Below, in pieces: positions 41,536 through 54,900 of a stretch of DNA of 64,000 nt. The DNA comes from Auanema rhodensis (lineage: Eukaryota > Nematoda > Chromadorea > Rhabditida > Rhabditidae): assembly GCA_964057225.1 (NCBI GenBank), contig CAXKVF010000098.1, positions 1 through 64,000 of the forward strand. Reading direction: 5' to 3'. A program made the position numbers and the translations under genes. The notes beneath the pieces are model-generated. The model saw only the letters and a program-made list of their open reading frames with translations. It did not search any database and had not been told where the DNA came from. The number at the start of each line of letters is the position of its first letter. The stretch's first letter is position 1.

Positions 41536-43471
41536 AAGTTCACGTAAATTTCAAAGTCATGGTTACCATGCACCAATATCAATAAAAATTTGTTTTTAGA
41601 CTAATATGGACATGGGGAATCTAATTTTGAAAACCGCATCTCTTTATCTTTCACGTGAAGCGAGTTACATACCAAGTGCACATTACGTGTACATTTAATT
41701 AGCATAAATTAAAGTTCACGTAAATTTCAAAGTCATGGTTACCATGAAGCAATATCAATAAAAATTTGTTTTTAGACTAATATAGACATGGGGGATCTAA
41801 TTTTGAAAACCGCATCTCTTTATCTTTCACGTGAAGCGAGTTACATACCAAGTGCACATCACGTGTACATTTAATTAGCATAAATTAAAGTTCACGTAAA
41901 TTTCAAAGTCATGGTTACCATGAAGCAATATCAATAAAAATTTGTTTTTAGACTAATATGGACATGGGGAATCTAATTTTGAAAACCGCATCTCTTTATC
42001 TTTCACGTGAAGCGAGTTACATACCAAGTGCACATCACGTGTACATTTAATTAGCATAAATTAAAGTTCACGTAAATTTCAAAGTCATGGTTACCATGAA
42101 CCAATATCAATAAAAATTTGTTTTTAGACTAATATGGACATGGGGAATCTAATTTTGAAAACCGCATCTCTTTATCTTTCACGTGAAGCGAGTTACATAC
42201 CAAGTGCACATCACGTGTACATTTAATTAGCATAAATTAAAGTTCACGTAAATTTCAAAGTCATGGTTACCATGCACCAATATCAATAAAAATTTGTTTT
42301 TAGACTAATATGGACATGGGGAATCTAATTTTCAAAACCGCATCTCTTTATCTTTCACGTGAAGCGAGTTACATACCAAGTGCACATCACGTGTACATTT
42401 AATTAGCATAAATTAAAGTTCACGTAAATTTCAAAGTCATGGTTACCATGAAGCAATATCAATAAAAATTTGTTTTTAGACTAATATGGACATGGGGAAT
42501 CTAATTTTGAAAACGGCATCTCTTTATCTTTCACGTGAAGCGAGTTACATACCAAGTGCACATCACGTGTACATTTAATTAGCATAAATTAAAGTTCATG
42601 TAAATTTCAAAGTCATGGTTACCATGCACCAATATCAATAAAAATTTGTTTTTAGACTAATATGGACATGGGGAATCTAATTTTCAAAACCGCATCTCTT
42701 TATCTTTCACGTGAAGCGAGTTACATACCAAGTGCACATCACGTGTACATTTAATTAGCATAAATTAAAGTTCACGTAAATTTCAAAGTCATGGTTACCA
42801 TGAACCAATATCAATAAAAATTTGTTTTTAGACTAATATGGACATGGGGAATCTAATTTTGAAAACCGCATCTCTTTATCTTTCACGTGAAGCGAGTTAC
42901 ATACCAAGTGCACATCACGTGTACATTTAATTAGCATAAATTAAAGTTCACGTAAAATTCAAAGTCATGGTTACCATGCACCAATATCAATAAAAATTTG
43001 TTTTTAGACTAATATGGACATGGGGAATCTAATTTTGAAAACCGCATCTCTTTATCTTTCACGTGAAGCGAGTTACATACCAAGTGCACATCACGTGTAC
43101 ATTTAATTAGCATAAATTAAAGTTCACGTAAATTTCAAAGTCATGGTTACCATGCACCAATATCAATAAAAATTTGTTTTTAGACTAATATGGACATGGG
43201 GAATCTAATTTTGAAAACCGCATCTCTTTATCTTTCACGTGAAGCGAGTTACATACCAAGTGCACATCACGTGTACATTTAATTAGCATAAATTAAAGTT
43301 CACGTAAATTTCAAAGTCATGGTTACCATGAAGCAATATCAATAAAAATTTGTTTTTAGACTAATATGGACATGGGGAATCTAATTTTGAAAACCGCATC
43401 TCTTTATCTTTCACGTGAAGCGAGTTACATACCAAGTGCACATCACGTGTACATTTAATTAGCATAAATTA
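41536..43471. repeat. ~10 units repeated 16 units later, copy 2 (units 237-247)
   Basis: This block matches 38720-40479 but has one extra unit. Two TTTTCAAAA units (42240, 42592) flank a G unit with CGGC (42416), where copy 1 has a single C, G pair. A one-unit expansion after the copying event explains this most simply. Confidence 0.82.
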
Positions 43472-44351
43472 AAGTTCACGTAAATTTCAAAGTCATGATT
43501 ACCATGAACCAATATCAATAAAAATTTGTTTTTAGACTAATATGGACATGGGGAATCTAATTTTGAAAACCGCATCTCTTTATCTTTCACGTGAAGCGAG
43601 TTACATACCAAGTGCACATCACGTGTACATTTAATTAGCATAAATTAAAGTTCACGTAAATTTCAAAGTCATGGTTACCATGCACCAATATCAATAAAAA
43701 TTTGTTTTTAGACTAATATGGACATGGGGAATCTAATTTTGAAAACCGCATCTCTTTATCTTTCACGTGAAGCGAGTTACATACCAAGTGCACATCACGT
43801 GTACATTTAATTAGCATAAATTAAAGTTCACGTAAATTTCAAAGTCATGGTTACCATGAAGCAATATCAATAAAAATTTGTTTTTAGACTAATATGGACA
43901 TGGGGAATCTAATTTTGAAAACCGCATCTCTTTATCTTTCACGTGAAGCGAGTTACATACCAAGTGCACATCACGTGTACATTTAATTAGCATAAATTAA
44001 AGTTCACGTAAATTTCAAAGTCATGATTACCATGAACCAATATCAATAAAAATTTGTTTTTAGACTAATATGGACATGGGGAATCTAATTTTGAAAACCG
44101 CATCTCTTTATCTTTCACGTGAAGCGAGTTACATACCAAGTGCACATCACGTGTACATTTAATTAGCATAAATTAAAGTTCACGTAAATTTCAAAGTCAT
44201 GGTTACCATGCACCAATATCAATAAAAATTTGTTTTTAGACTAATATGGACATGGGGAATCTAATTTTGAAAACCGCATCTCTTTATCTTTCACGTGAAG
44301 CGAGTTACATACCAAGTGCACATCACGTGTACATTTAATTAGCATAAATTA

Positions 44352-46463
44352 AAGTTCACGTAAATTTCAAAGTCATGGTTACCATGAACCAATATCAATA
44401 AAAATTTGTTTTTAGACTAATATGGACATGGGGAATCTAATTTTGAAAACCGCATCTCTTTATCTTTCACGTGAAGCGAGTTACATACCAAGTGCACATC
44501 ACGTGTACATTTAATTAGCATAAATTAAAGTTCACGTAAATTTCAAAGTCATGGTTACCATGAACCAATATCAATAAAAATTTGTTTTTAGACTAATATG
44601 GACATGGGGAATCTAATTTTGAAAACCGCATCTCTTTATCTTTCACGTGAAGCGAGTTACATACCAAGTGCACATCACGTGTACATTTAATTAGCATAAA
44701 TTAAAGTTCACGTAAATTTCAAAGTCATGGTTACCATGAACCAATATCAATAAAAATTTGTTTTTAGACTAATATGGACATGGGGAATCTAATTTTGAAA
44801 ACCGCATCTCTTTATCTTTCACGTGAAGCGAGTTACATACCAAGTGCACATCACGTGTACATTTAATTAGCATAAATTAAAGTTCACGTAAATTTCAAAG
44901 TCATGGTTACCATGCACCAATATCAATAAAAATTTGTTTTTAGACTAATATGGACATGGGGAATCTAATTTTGAAAACCGCATCTCTTTATCTTTCACGT
45001 GAAGCGAGTTACATACCAAGTGCACATCACGTGTACATTTAATTAGCATAAATTAAAGTTCACGTAAATTTCAAATTCATGGTTACCATGAAGCAATATC
45101 AATAAAAATTTGTTTTTAGACTAATATGGACATGGAGAATCTAATTTTGAAAACCGCATCTCTTTATCTTTCACGTGAAGCGAGTTACATACCAAGTGCA
45201 CATCACGTGTACATTTAATTAGCATAAATTAAAGTTCACGTAAATTTCAAAGTCATGGTTACCATGAACCAATATCAATAAAAATTTGTTTTTAGACTAA
45301 TATGGACATGGGGAATCTAATTTTGAAAACCGCATCTCTTTATCTTTCACGTGAAGCGAGTTACATACCAAGTGCACATCACGTGTACATTTAATTAGCA
45401 TAAATTAAAGTTCACGTAAAATTCAAAGTCATGGTTACCATGCACCAATATCAATAAAAATTTGTTTTTAGACTAATATGGACATGGGGAATCTAATTTT
45501 GAAAACCGCATCTCTTTATCTTTCACGTGAAGCGAGTTACATACCAAGTGCACATCACGTGTACATTTAATTAGCATAAATTAAAGTTCACGTAAATTTC
45601 AAAGTCATGGTTACCATGCACCAATATCAATAAAAATTTGTTTTTAGACTAATATGGACATGGGGAATCTAATTTTGAAAACCGCATCTCTTTATCTTTC
45701 ACGTGAAGCGAGTTACATACCAAGTGCACATCACGTGTACATTTAATTAGCATAAATTAAAGTTCACGTAAATTTCAAAGTCATGGTTACCATGAAGCAA
45801 TATCAATAAAAATTTGTTTTTAGACTAATATGGACATGGGGAATCTAATTTTGAAAACCGCATCTCTTTATCTTTCACGTGAAGCGAGTTACATACCAAG
45901 TGCACATCACGTGTACATTTAATTAGCATAAATTAAAGTTCACGTAAATTTCAAAGTCATGGTTACCATGAACCAATATCAATAAAAATTTGTTTTTAGA
46001 CTAATATGGACATGGGGAATCTAATTTTGAAAACCGCATCTCTTTATCTTTCACGTGAAGCGAGTTACATACCAAGTGCACATCACGTGTACATTTAATT
46101 AGCATAAATTAAAGTTCACGTAAATTTCAAAGTCATGGTTACCATGAAGCAATATCAATAAAAATTTGTTTTTAGACTAATATGGACATGGGGAATCTAA
46201 TTTTGAAAACCGCATCTCTTTATCTTTCACGTGAAGCGAGTTACATACCAAGTGCACATCACGTGTACATTTAATTAGCATAAATTAAAGTTCACGTAAA
46301 TTTCAAAGTCATGGTTACCATGCACCAATATCAATAAAAATTTGTTTTTAGACTAATATGGACATGGGGAATCTAATTTAGAATACCGCATCTCTTTATC
46401 TTTCACGTGAAGCGAGTTACATACCAAGTGCACATCACGTGTACATTTAATTAGCATAAATTA
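44352..46463. repeat. 12 units repeated ~14 units later, copy 1 (units 253-264)
   Basis: The order is A, A, A, C, G with TTCAAATTCATGG, A, TAAAATTC-C, C, G, A, G, C with TTAGAATACC. The rare TTCAAATTCATGG change (unit positions 20-21) and the TTAGAATACC terminator of the block recur in the same order at 46816-48751. Confidence 0.82.
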
Positions 46464-46815
46464 AAGTTCACGTAAATTTCAAAGTCATGGTTACCATGAA
46501 CCAATATCAATAAAAATTTGTTTTTAGACTAATATGGACATGGGGAATCTAATTTTGAAAACCGCATCTCTTTATCTTTCACGTGAAGCGAGTTACATAC
46601 CAAGTGCACATCACGTGTACATTTAATTAGCATAAATTAAAGTTCACGTAAATTTCAAAGTCATGGTTACCATGAAGCAATATCAATAAAAATTTGTTTT
46701 TAGACTAATATGGACATGGGGAATCTAATTTTGAAAACCGCATCTCTTTATCTTTCACGTGAAGCGAGTTACATACCAAGTGCACATCACGTGTACATTT
46801 AATTAGCATAAATTA

Positions 46816-48751
46816 AAGTTCACGTAAATTTCAAAGTCATGGTTACCATGAACCAATATCAATAAAAATTTGTTTTTAGACTAATATGGACATGGGGAAT
46901 CTAATTTTGAAAACCGCATCTCTTTATCTTTCACGTGAAGCGAGTTACATACCAAGTGCACATCACGTGTACATTTAATTAGCATAAATTAAAGTTCACG
47001 TAAATTTCAAAGTCATGGTTACCATGAACCAATATCAATAAAAATTTGTTTTTAGACTAATATGGACATGGGGAATCTAATTTTGAAAACCGCATCTCTT
47101 TATCTTTCACGTGAAGCGAGTTACATACCAAGTGCACATCACGTGTACATTTAATTAGCATAAATTAAAGTTCACGTAAATTTCAAAGTCATGGTTACCA
47201 TGAACCAATATCAATAAAAATTTGTTTTTAGACTAATATGGACATGGGGAATCTAATTTTGAAAACCGCATCTCTTTATCTTTCACGTGAAGCGAGTTAC
47301 ATACCAAGTGCACATCACGTGTACATTTAATTAGCATAAATTAAAGTTCACGTAAATTTCAAAGTCATGGTTACCATGCACCAATATCAATAAAAATTTG
47401 TTTTTAGACTAATATGGACATGGGGAATCTAATTTTGAAAACCGCATCTCTTTATCTTTCACGTGAAGCGAGTTACATACCAAGTGCACATCACGTGTAC
47501 ATTTAATTAGCATAAATTAAAGTTCACGTAAATTTCAAATTCATGGTTACCATGAAGCAATATCAATAAAAATTTGTTTTTAGACTAATATGGACATGGG
47601 GAATCTAATTTTGAAAACCGCATCTCTTTATCTTTCACGTGAAGCGAGTTACATACCAAGTGCACATCACGTGTACATTTAATTAGCATAAATTAAAGTT
47701 CACGTAAATTTCAAAGTCATGGTTACCATGAACCAATATCAATAAAAATTTGTTTTTAGACTAATATGGACATGGGGAATCTAATTTTGAAAACCGCATC
47801 TCTTTATCTTTCACGTGAAGCGAGTTACATACCAAGTGCACATCACGTGTACATTTAATTAGCATAAATTAAAGTTCACGTAAAATTCAAAGTCATGGTT
47901 ACCATGCACCAATATCAATAAAAATTTGTTTTTAGACTAATATGGACATGGGGAATCTAATTTTGAAAACCGCATCTCTTTATCTTTCACGTGAAGCGAG
48001 TTACATACCAAGTGCACATCACGTGTACATTTAATTAGCATAAATTAAAGTTCACGTAAATTTCAAAGTCATGGTTACCATGCACCAATATCAATAAAAA
48101 TTTGTTTTTAGACTAATATGGACATGGGGAATCTAATTTTGAAAACCGCATCTCTTTATCTTTCACGTGAAGCGAGTTACATACCAAGTGCACATCACGT
48201 GTACATTTAATTAGCATAAATTAAAGTTCACGTAAATTTCAAAGTCATGGTTACCATGAACCAATATCAATAAAAATTTGTTTTTAGACTAATATGGACA
48301 TGGGGAATCTAATTTTGAAAACCGCATCTCTTTATCTTTCACGTGAAGCGAGTTACATACCAAGTGCACATCACGTGTACATTTAATTAGCATAAATTAA
48401 AGTTCACGTAAATTTCAAAGTCATGGTTACCATGAAGCAATATCAATAAAAATTTGTTTTTAGACTAATATGGACATGGGGAATCTAATTTTGAAAACCG
48501 CATCTCTTTATCTTTCACGTGAAGCGAGTTACATACCAAGTGCACATCACGTGTACATTTAATTAGCATAAATTAAAGTTCACGTAAATTTCAAAGTCAT
48601 GGTTACCATGCACCAATATCAATAAAAATTTGTTTTTAGACTAATATGGACATGGGGAATCTAATTTAGAATACCGCATCTCTTTATCTTTCACGTGAAG
48701 CGAGTTACATACCAAGTGCACATCACGTGTACATTTAATTAGCATAAATTA
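46816..48751. repeat. 12 units repeated ~14 units later, copy 2 (units 267-277)
   Basis: The order is A, A, A, C, G with TTCAAATTCATGG, A, TAAAATTC-C, C, A, G, C with TTAGAATACC. Relative to 44352-46463 one G unit is missing, so the offset shrinks from 14 to 13 units across the block. The fifth unit of copy 1 has a private GGAGAAT. Confidence 0.82.
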
Positions 48752-50863
48752 AAGTTCACGTAAATTTCAAAGTCATGGTTACCATGAACCAATATCAATA
48801 AAAATTTGTTTTTAGACTAATATGGACATGGGGAATCTAATTTTGAAAACCGCATCTCTTTATCTTTCACGTGAAGCGAGTTACATACCAAGTGCACATC
48901 ACGTGTACATTTAATTAGCATAAATTAAAGTTCACGTAAATTTCAAAGTCATGGTTACCATGAAGCAATATCAATAAAAATTTGTTTTTAGACTAATATG
49001 GATATGGGGAATCTAATTTTGAAAACCGCATCTCTTTATCTTTCACGTGAAGCGAGTTACATACCAAGTGCACATCACGTGTACATTTAATTAGCATAAA
49101 TTAAAGTTCACGTAAATTTCAAAGTCATGGTTACCATGAACCAATATCAATAAAAATTTGTTTTTAGACTAATATGGACATGGGGAATCTAATTTTGAAA
49201 ACCGCATCTCTTTATCTTTCACGTGAAGCGAGTTACATACCAAGTGCACATCACGTGTACATTTAATTAGCATAAATTAAAGTTCACGTAAATTTCAAAG
49301 TCATGGTTACCATGAAGCAATATCAATAAAAATTTGTTTTTAGACTAATATGGACATGGGGAATCTAATTTTGAAAACCGCATCTCTTTATCTTTCACGT
49401 GAAGCGAGTTACATACCAAGTGCACATCACGTGTACATTTAATTAGCATAAATTAAAGTTCACGTAAATTTCAAAGTCATGGTTACCATGCACCAATATC
49501 AATAAAAATTTGTTTTTAGACTAATATGGACATGGGGAATCTAATTTAGAATACCGCATCTCTTTATCTTTCACGTGAAGCGAGTTACATACCAAGTGCA
49601 CATCACGTGTACATTTAATTAGCATAAATTAAAGTTCACGTAAATTTCAAAGTCATGGTTACCATGAACCAATATCAATAAAAATTTGTTTTTAGACTAA
49701 TATGGACATGGGGAATCTAATTTTGAAAACCGCATCTCTTTATCTTTCACGTGAAGCGAGTTACATACCAAGTGCACATCACGTGTACATTTAATCAGCA
49801 TAAATTAAAGTTCACGTAAATTTCAAAGTCATGGTTACCATGAAGCAATATCAATAAAAATTTGTTTTTAGACTAATATGGACATGGGGAATCTAATTTT
49901 GAAAACCGCATCTCTTTATCTTTCACGTGAAGCGAGTTACATACCAAGTGCACATCACGTGTACATTTAATTAGCATAAATTAAAGTTCACGTAAATTTC
50001 AAAGTCATGGTTACCATGAACCAATATCAATAAAAATTTGTTTTTAGACTAATATGGAAATGGGGAATCTAATTTTGAAAACCGCATCTCTTTATCTTTC
50101 ACGTGAAGCGAGTTACATACCAAGTGCACATCACGTGTACATTTAATTAGCATAAATTAAAGTTCACGTAAATTTCAAAGTCATGGTTACCATGAAGCAA
50201 TATCAATAAAAATTTGTTTTTAGACTAATATGGACATGGGGAATCTAATTTAGAATACCGCATCTCTTTATCTTTCACGTGAAGCGAGTTACATACCAAG
50301 TGCACATCACGTGTACATTTAATTAGCATAAATTAAAGTTCACGTAAATTTCAAAGTCATGGTTACCATGAACCAATATCAATAAAAATTTGTTTTTAGA
50401 CTAATATGGACATGGGGAATCTAATTTTGAAAACCGCATCTCTTTATCTTTCACGTGAAGCGAGTTACATACCAAGTGCACATCACGTGTACATTTAATT
50501 AGCATAAATTAAAGTTCACGTAAATTTCAAAGTCATGGTTACCATGAAGCAATATCAATAAAAATTTGTTTTTAGACTAATATGGACATGGGGAATCTAA
50601 TTTTGAAAACCGCATCTCTTTATCTTTCACGTGAAGCGAGTTACATACCAAGTGCACATCACGTGTACATTTAATTAGCATAAATTAAAGTTCACGTAAA
50701 TTTCAAAGTCATGGTTACCATGAACCAATATCAATAAAAATTTGTTTTTAGACTAATATGGAAATGGGGAATCTAATTTTGAAAACCGCATCTCTTTATC
50801 TTTCACGTGAAGCGAGTTACATACCAAGTGCACATCACGTGTACATTTAATTAGCATAAATTA

Positions 50864-51391
50864 AAGTTCACGTAAATTTCAAAGTCATGGTTACCATGAA
50901 GCAATATCAATAAAAATTTGTTTTTAGACTAATATGGACATGGGAAATCTAATTTTGAAAACCGCATCTCTTTATCTTTCACGTGAAGCGAGTTACATAC
51001 CAAGTGCACATCACGTGTACATTTAATTAGCATAAATTAAAGTTCACGTAAATTTCAAAGTCATGGTTACCATGAACCAATATCAATAAAAATTTGTTTT
51101 TAGACTAATATGGACATGGGGAATCTAATTTTGAAAACCGCATCTCTTTATCTTTCACGTGAAGCGAGTTACATACCAAGTGCACATCACGTGTACATTT
51201 AATTAGCATAAATTAAAGTTCACGTAAAATTCAAAGTCATGGTTACCATGCACCAATATCAATAAAAATTTGTTTTTAGACTAATATGGACATGGGGAAT
51301 CTAATTTTGAAAACCGCATCTCTTTATCTTTCACGTGAAGCGAGTTACATACCAAGTGCACATCACGTGTACATTTAATTAGCATAAATTA
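50864..51391. repeat. 3-unit higher-order repeat, copy 1 (units 290-292)
   Basis: The trimer is G with GGGAAATC, A, and TAAAATTC with GCACC. It is followed directly by an identical trimer, and the same three types recur at 56144-56671. Confidence 0.9.
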
Positions 51392-51919
51392 AAGTTCACG
51401 TAAATTTCAAAGTCATGGTTACCATGAAGCAATATCAATAAAAATTTGTTTTTAGACTAATATGGACATGGGAAATCTAATTTTGAAAACCGCATCTCTT
51501 TATCTTTCACGTGAAGCGAGTTACATACCAAGTGCACATCACGTGTACATTTAATTAGCATAAATTAAAGTTCACGTAAATTTCAAAGTCATGGTTACCA
51601 TGAACCAATATCAATAAAAATTTGTTTTTAGACTAATATGGACATGGGGAATCTAATTTTGAAAACCGCATCTCTTTATCTTTCACGTGAAGCGAGTTAC
51701 ATACCAAGTGCACATCACGTGTACATTTAATTAGCATAAATTAAAGTTCACGTAAAATTCAAAGTCATGGTTACCATGCACCAATATCAATAAAAATTTG
51801 TTTTTAGACTAATATGGACATGGGGAATCTAATTTTGAAAACCGCATCTCTTTATCTTTCACGTGAAGCGAGTTACATACCAAGTGCACATCACGTGTAC
51901 ATTTAATTAGCATAAATTA
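51392..51919. repeat. 3-unit higher-order repeat, copy 2 (units 293-295)
   Basis: A tandem copy of 50864-51391; I saw no difference between the two 528-bp copies. Confidence 0.9.
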
Positions 51920-54900
51920 AAGTTCACGTAAATTTCAAAGTCATGGTTACCATGCACCAATATCAATAAAAATTTGTTTTTAGACTAATATGGACATGGG
52001 GAATCTAATTTTGAAAACCGCATCTCTTTATCTTTCACGTGAAGCGAGTTACATACCAAGTGCACATCACGTGTACATTTAATTAGCATAAATTAAAGTT
52101 CACGTAAATTTCAAAGTCATGGTTACCATGAAGCAATATCAATAAAAATTTGTTTTTAGACTAATATGGACATGGGGAATCTAATTTTGAAAACCGCATC
52201 TCTTTATCTTTCACGTGAAGCGAGTTACATACCAAGTGCACATCACGTGTACATTTAATTAGCATAAATTAAAGTTCACGTAAATTTCAAAGTCATGGTT
52301 ACCATGCACCAATATCAATAAAAATTTGTTTTTAGACTAATATGGACATGGGGAATCTAATTTAGAATACCGCATCTCTTTATCTTTCACGTGAAGCGAG
52401 TTACATACCAAGTGCATATCACGTGTACATTTAATTAGCATAAATTAAAGTTCACGTAAATTTCAAAGTCATGGTTACCATGAACCAATATCAATAAAAA
52501 TTTGTTTTTAGACTAATATGGACATGGGGAATCTAATTTTGAAAACCGCATCTCTTTATCTTTCACGTGAAGCGAGTTACATACCAAGTGCACATCACGT
52601 GTACATTTAATTAGCATAAATTAAAGTTCACGTAAATTTCAAAGTCATGGTTACCATGAAGCAATATCAATAAAAATTTGTTTTTAGACTAATATGGACA
52701 TGGGGAATCTAATTTTGAAAACCGCATCTCTTTATCTTTCACGTGAAGCGAGTTACATACCAAGTGCACATCACGTGTACATTTAATTAGCATAAATTAA
52801 AGTTCACGTAAATTTCAAAGTCATGGTTACCATGAACCAATATCAATAAAAATTTGTTTTTAGACTAATATGGACATGGGGAATCTAATTTTGAAAACCG
52901 CATCTCTTTCTCTTTCACGTGAAGCGAGTTACATACCAAGTGCACATCACGTGTACATTTAATTAGCATAAATTAAAGTTCACGTAAAATTCAAAGTCAT
53001 GGTTACCATGCACCAATATCAATAAAAATTTGTTTTTAGACTAATATGGACATGGGGAATCTAATTTTGAAAACCGCATCTCTTTATCTTTCACGTGAAG
53101 CGAGTTACATACCAAGTGCACATCACGTGTACATTTAATTAGCATAAATTAAAGTTCACGTAAATTTCAAAGTCATGGTTACCATGAACCAATATCAATA
53201 AAAATTTGTTTTTAGACTAATATGGACATGGGGAATCTAATTTTGAAAACCGCATCTCTTTATCTTTCACGTGAAGCGAGTTACATACCAAGTGTACATC
53301 ACGTGTACATTTAATTAGCATAAATTAAAGTTCACGTAAATTTCAAAGTCATGGTTACCATGCACCAATATCAATAAAAATTTGTTTTTAGACTAATATG
53401 GACATGGGGAATCTAATTTTGAAAACCGCATCTCTTTATCTTTCACGTGAAGCGAGTTACATACCAAGTGCACATCACGTGTACATTTAATTAGCATAAA
53501 TTAAAGTTCACGTAAATTTCAAAGTCATGGTTACCATGCACCAATATCAATAAAAATTTGTTTTTAGACTAATATGGACATGGGGAATCTAATTTTGAAA
53601 ACCGCATCTCTTTATCTTTCACGTGAAGCGAGTTACATACCAAGTGCACATCACGTGTACATTTAATTAGCATAAATTAAAGTTCACGTAAATTTCAAAG
53701 TCATGGTTACCATGCACCAATATCAATAAAAATTTGTTTTTAGACTAATATGGACATGGGGAATCTAATTTTGAAAACCGCATCTCTTTATCTTTCACGT
53801 GAAGCGAGTTACATACCAAGTGCACATCACGTGTACATTTAATTAGCATAAATTAAAGTTCACGTAAATTTCAAAGTCATGGTTACCATGAAGCAATATC
53901 AATAAAAATTTGTTTTTAGACTAATATGGACATGGGGAATCTAATTTTGAAAACCGCATCTCTTTATCTTTCACGTGAAGCGAGTTACATACCAAGTGCA
54001 CATCACGTGTACATTTAATTAGCATAAATTAAAGTTCACGTAAATTTCAAAGTCATGGTTACCATGCACCAATATCAATAAAAATTTGTTTTTAGACTAA
54101 TATGGACATGGGGAATCTAATTTAGAATACCGCATCTCTTTATCTTTCACGTGAAGCGAGTTACATACCAAGTGCACATCACGTGTACATTTAATTAGCA
54201 TAAATTAAAGTTCACGTAAATTTCAAAGTCATGGTTACCATGAACCAATATCAATAAAAATTTGTTTTTAGACTAATATGGACATGGGGAATCTAATTTT
54301 GAAAACCGCATCTCTTTATCTTTCACGTGAAGCGAGTTACATACCAAGTGCACATCACGTGTACATTTAATTAGCATAAATTAAAGTTCACGTAAATTTC
54401 AAAGTCATGGTTACCATGAACCAATATCAATAAAAATTTGTTTTTAGACTAATATGGACATGGGGAATCTAATTTTGAAAACCGCATCTCTTTATCTTTC
54501 ACGTGAAGCGAGTTACATACCAAGTGCACATCACGTGTACATTTAATTAGCATAAATTAAAGTTCACGTAAATTTCAAAGTCATGGTTACCATGAAGCAA
54601 TATCAATAAAAATTTGTTTTTAGACTAATATGGACATGGGGAATCTAATTTTGAAAACCGCATCTCTTTATCTTTCACGTGAAGCGAGTTACATACCAAG
54701 TGCACATCACGTGTACATTTAATTAGCATAAATTAAAGTTCACGTAAATTTCAAAGTCATGGTTACCATGCACCAATATCAATAAAAATTTGTTTTTAGA
54801 CTAATATGGACATGGGGAATCTAATTTAGAATACCGCATCTCTTTATCTTTCACGTGAAGCGAGTTACATACCAAGTGCACATCACGTGTACATTTAATT

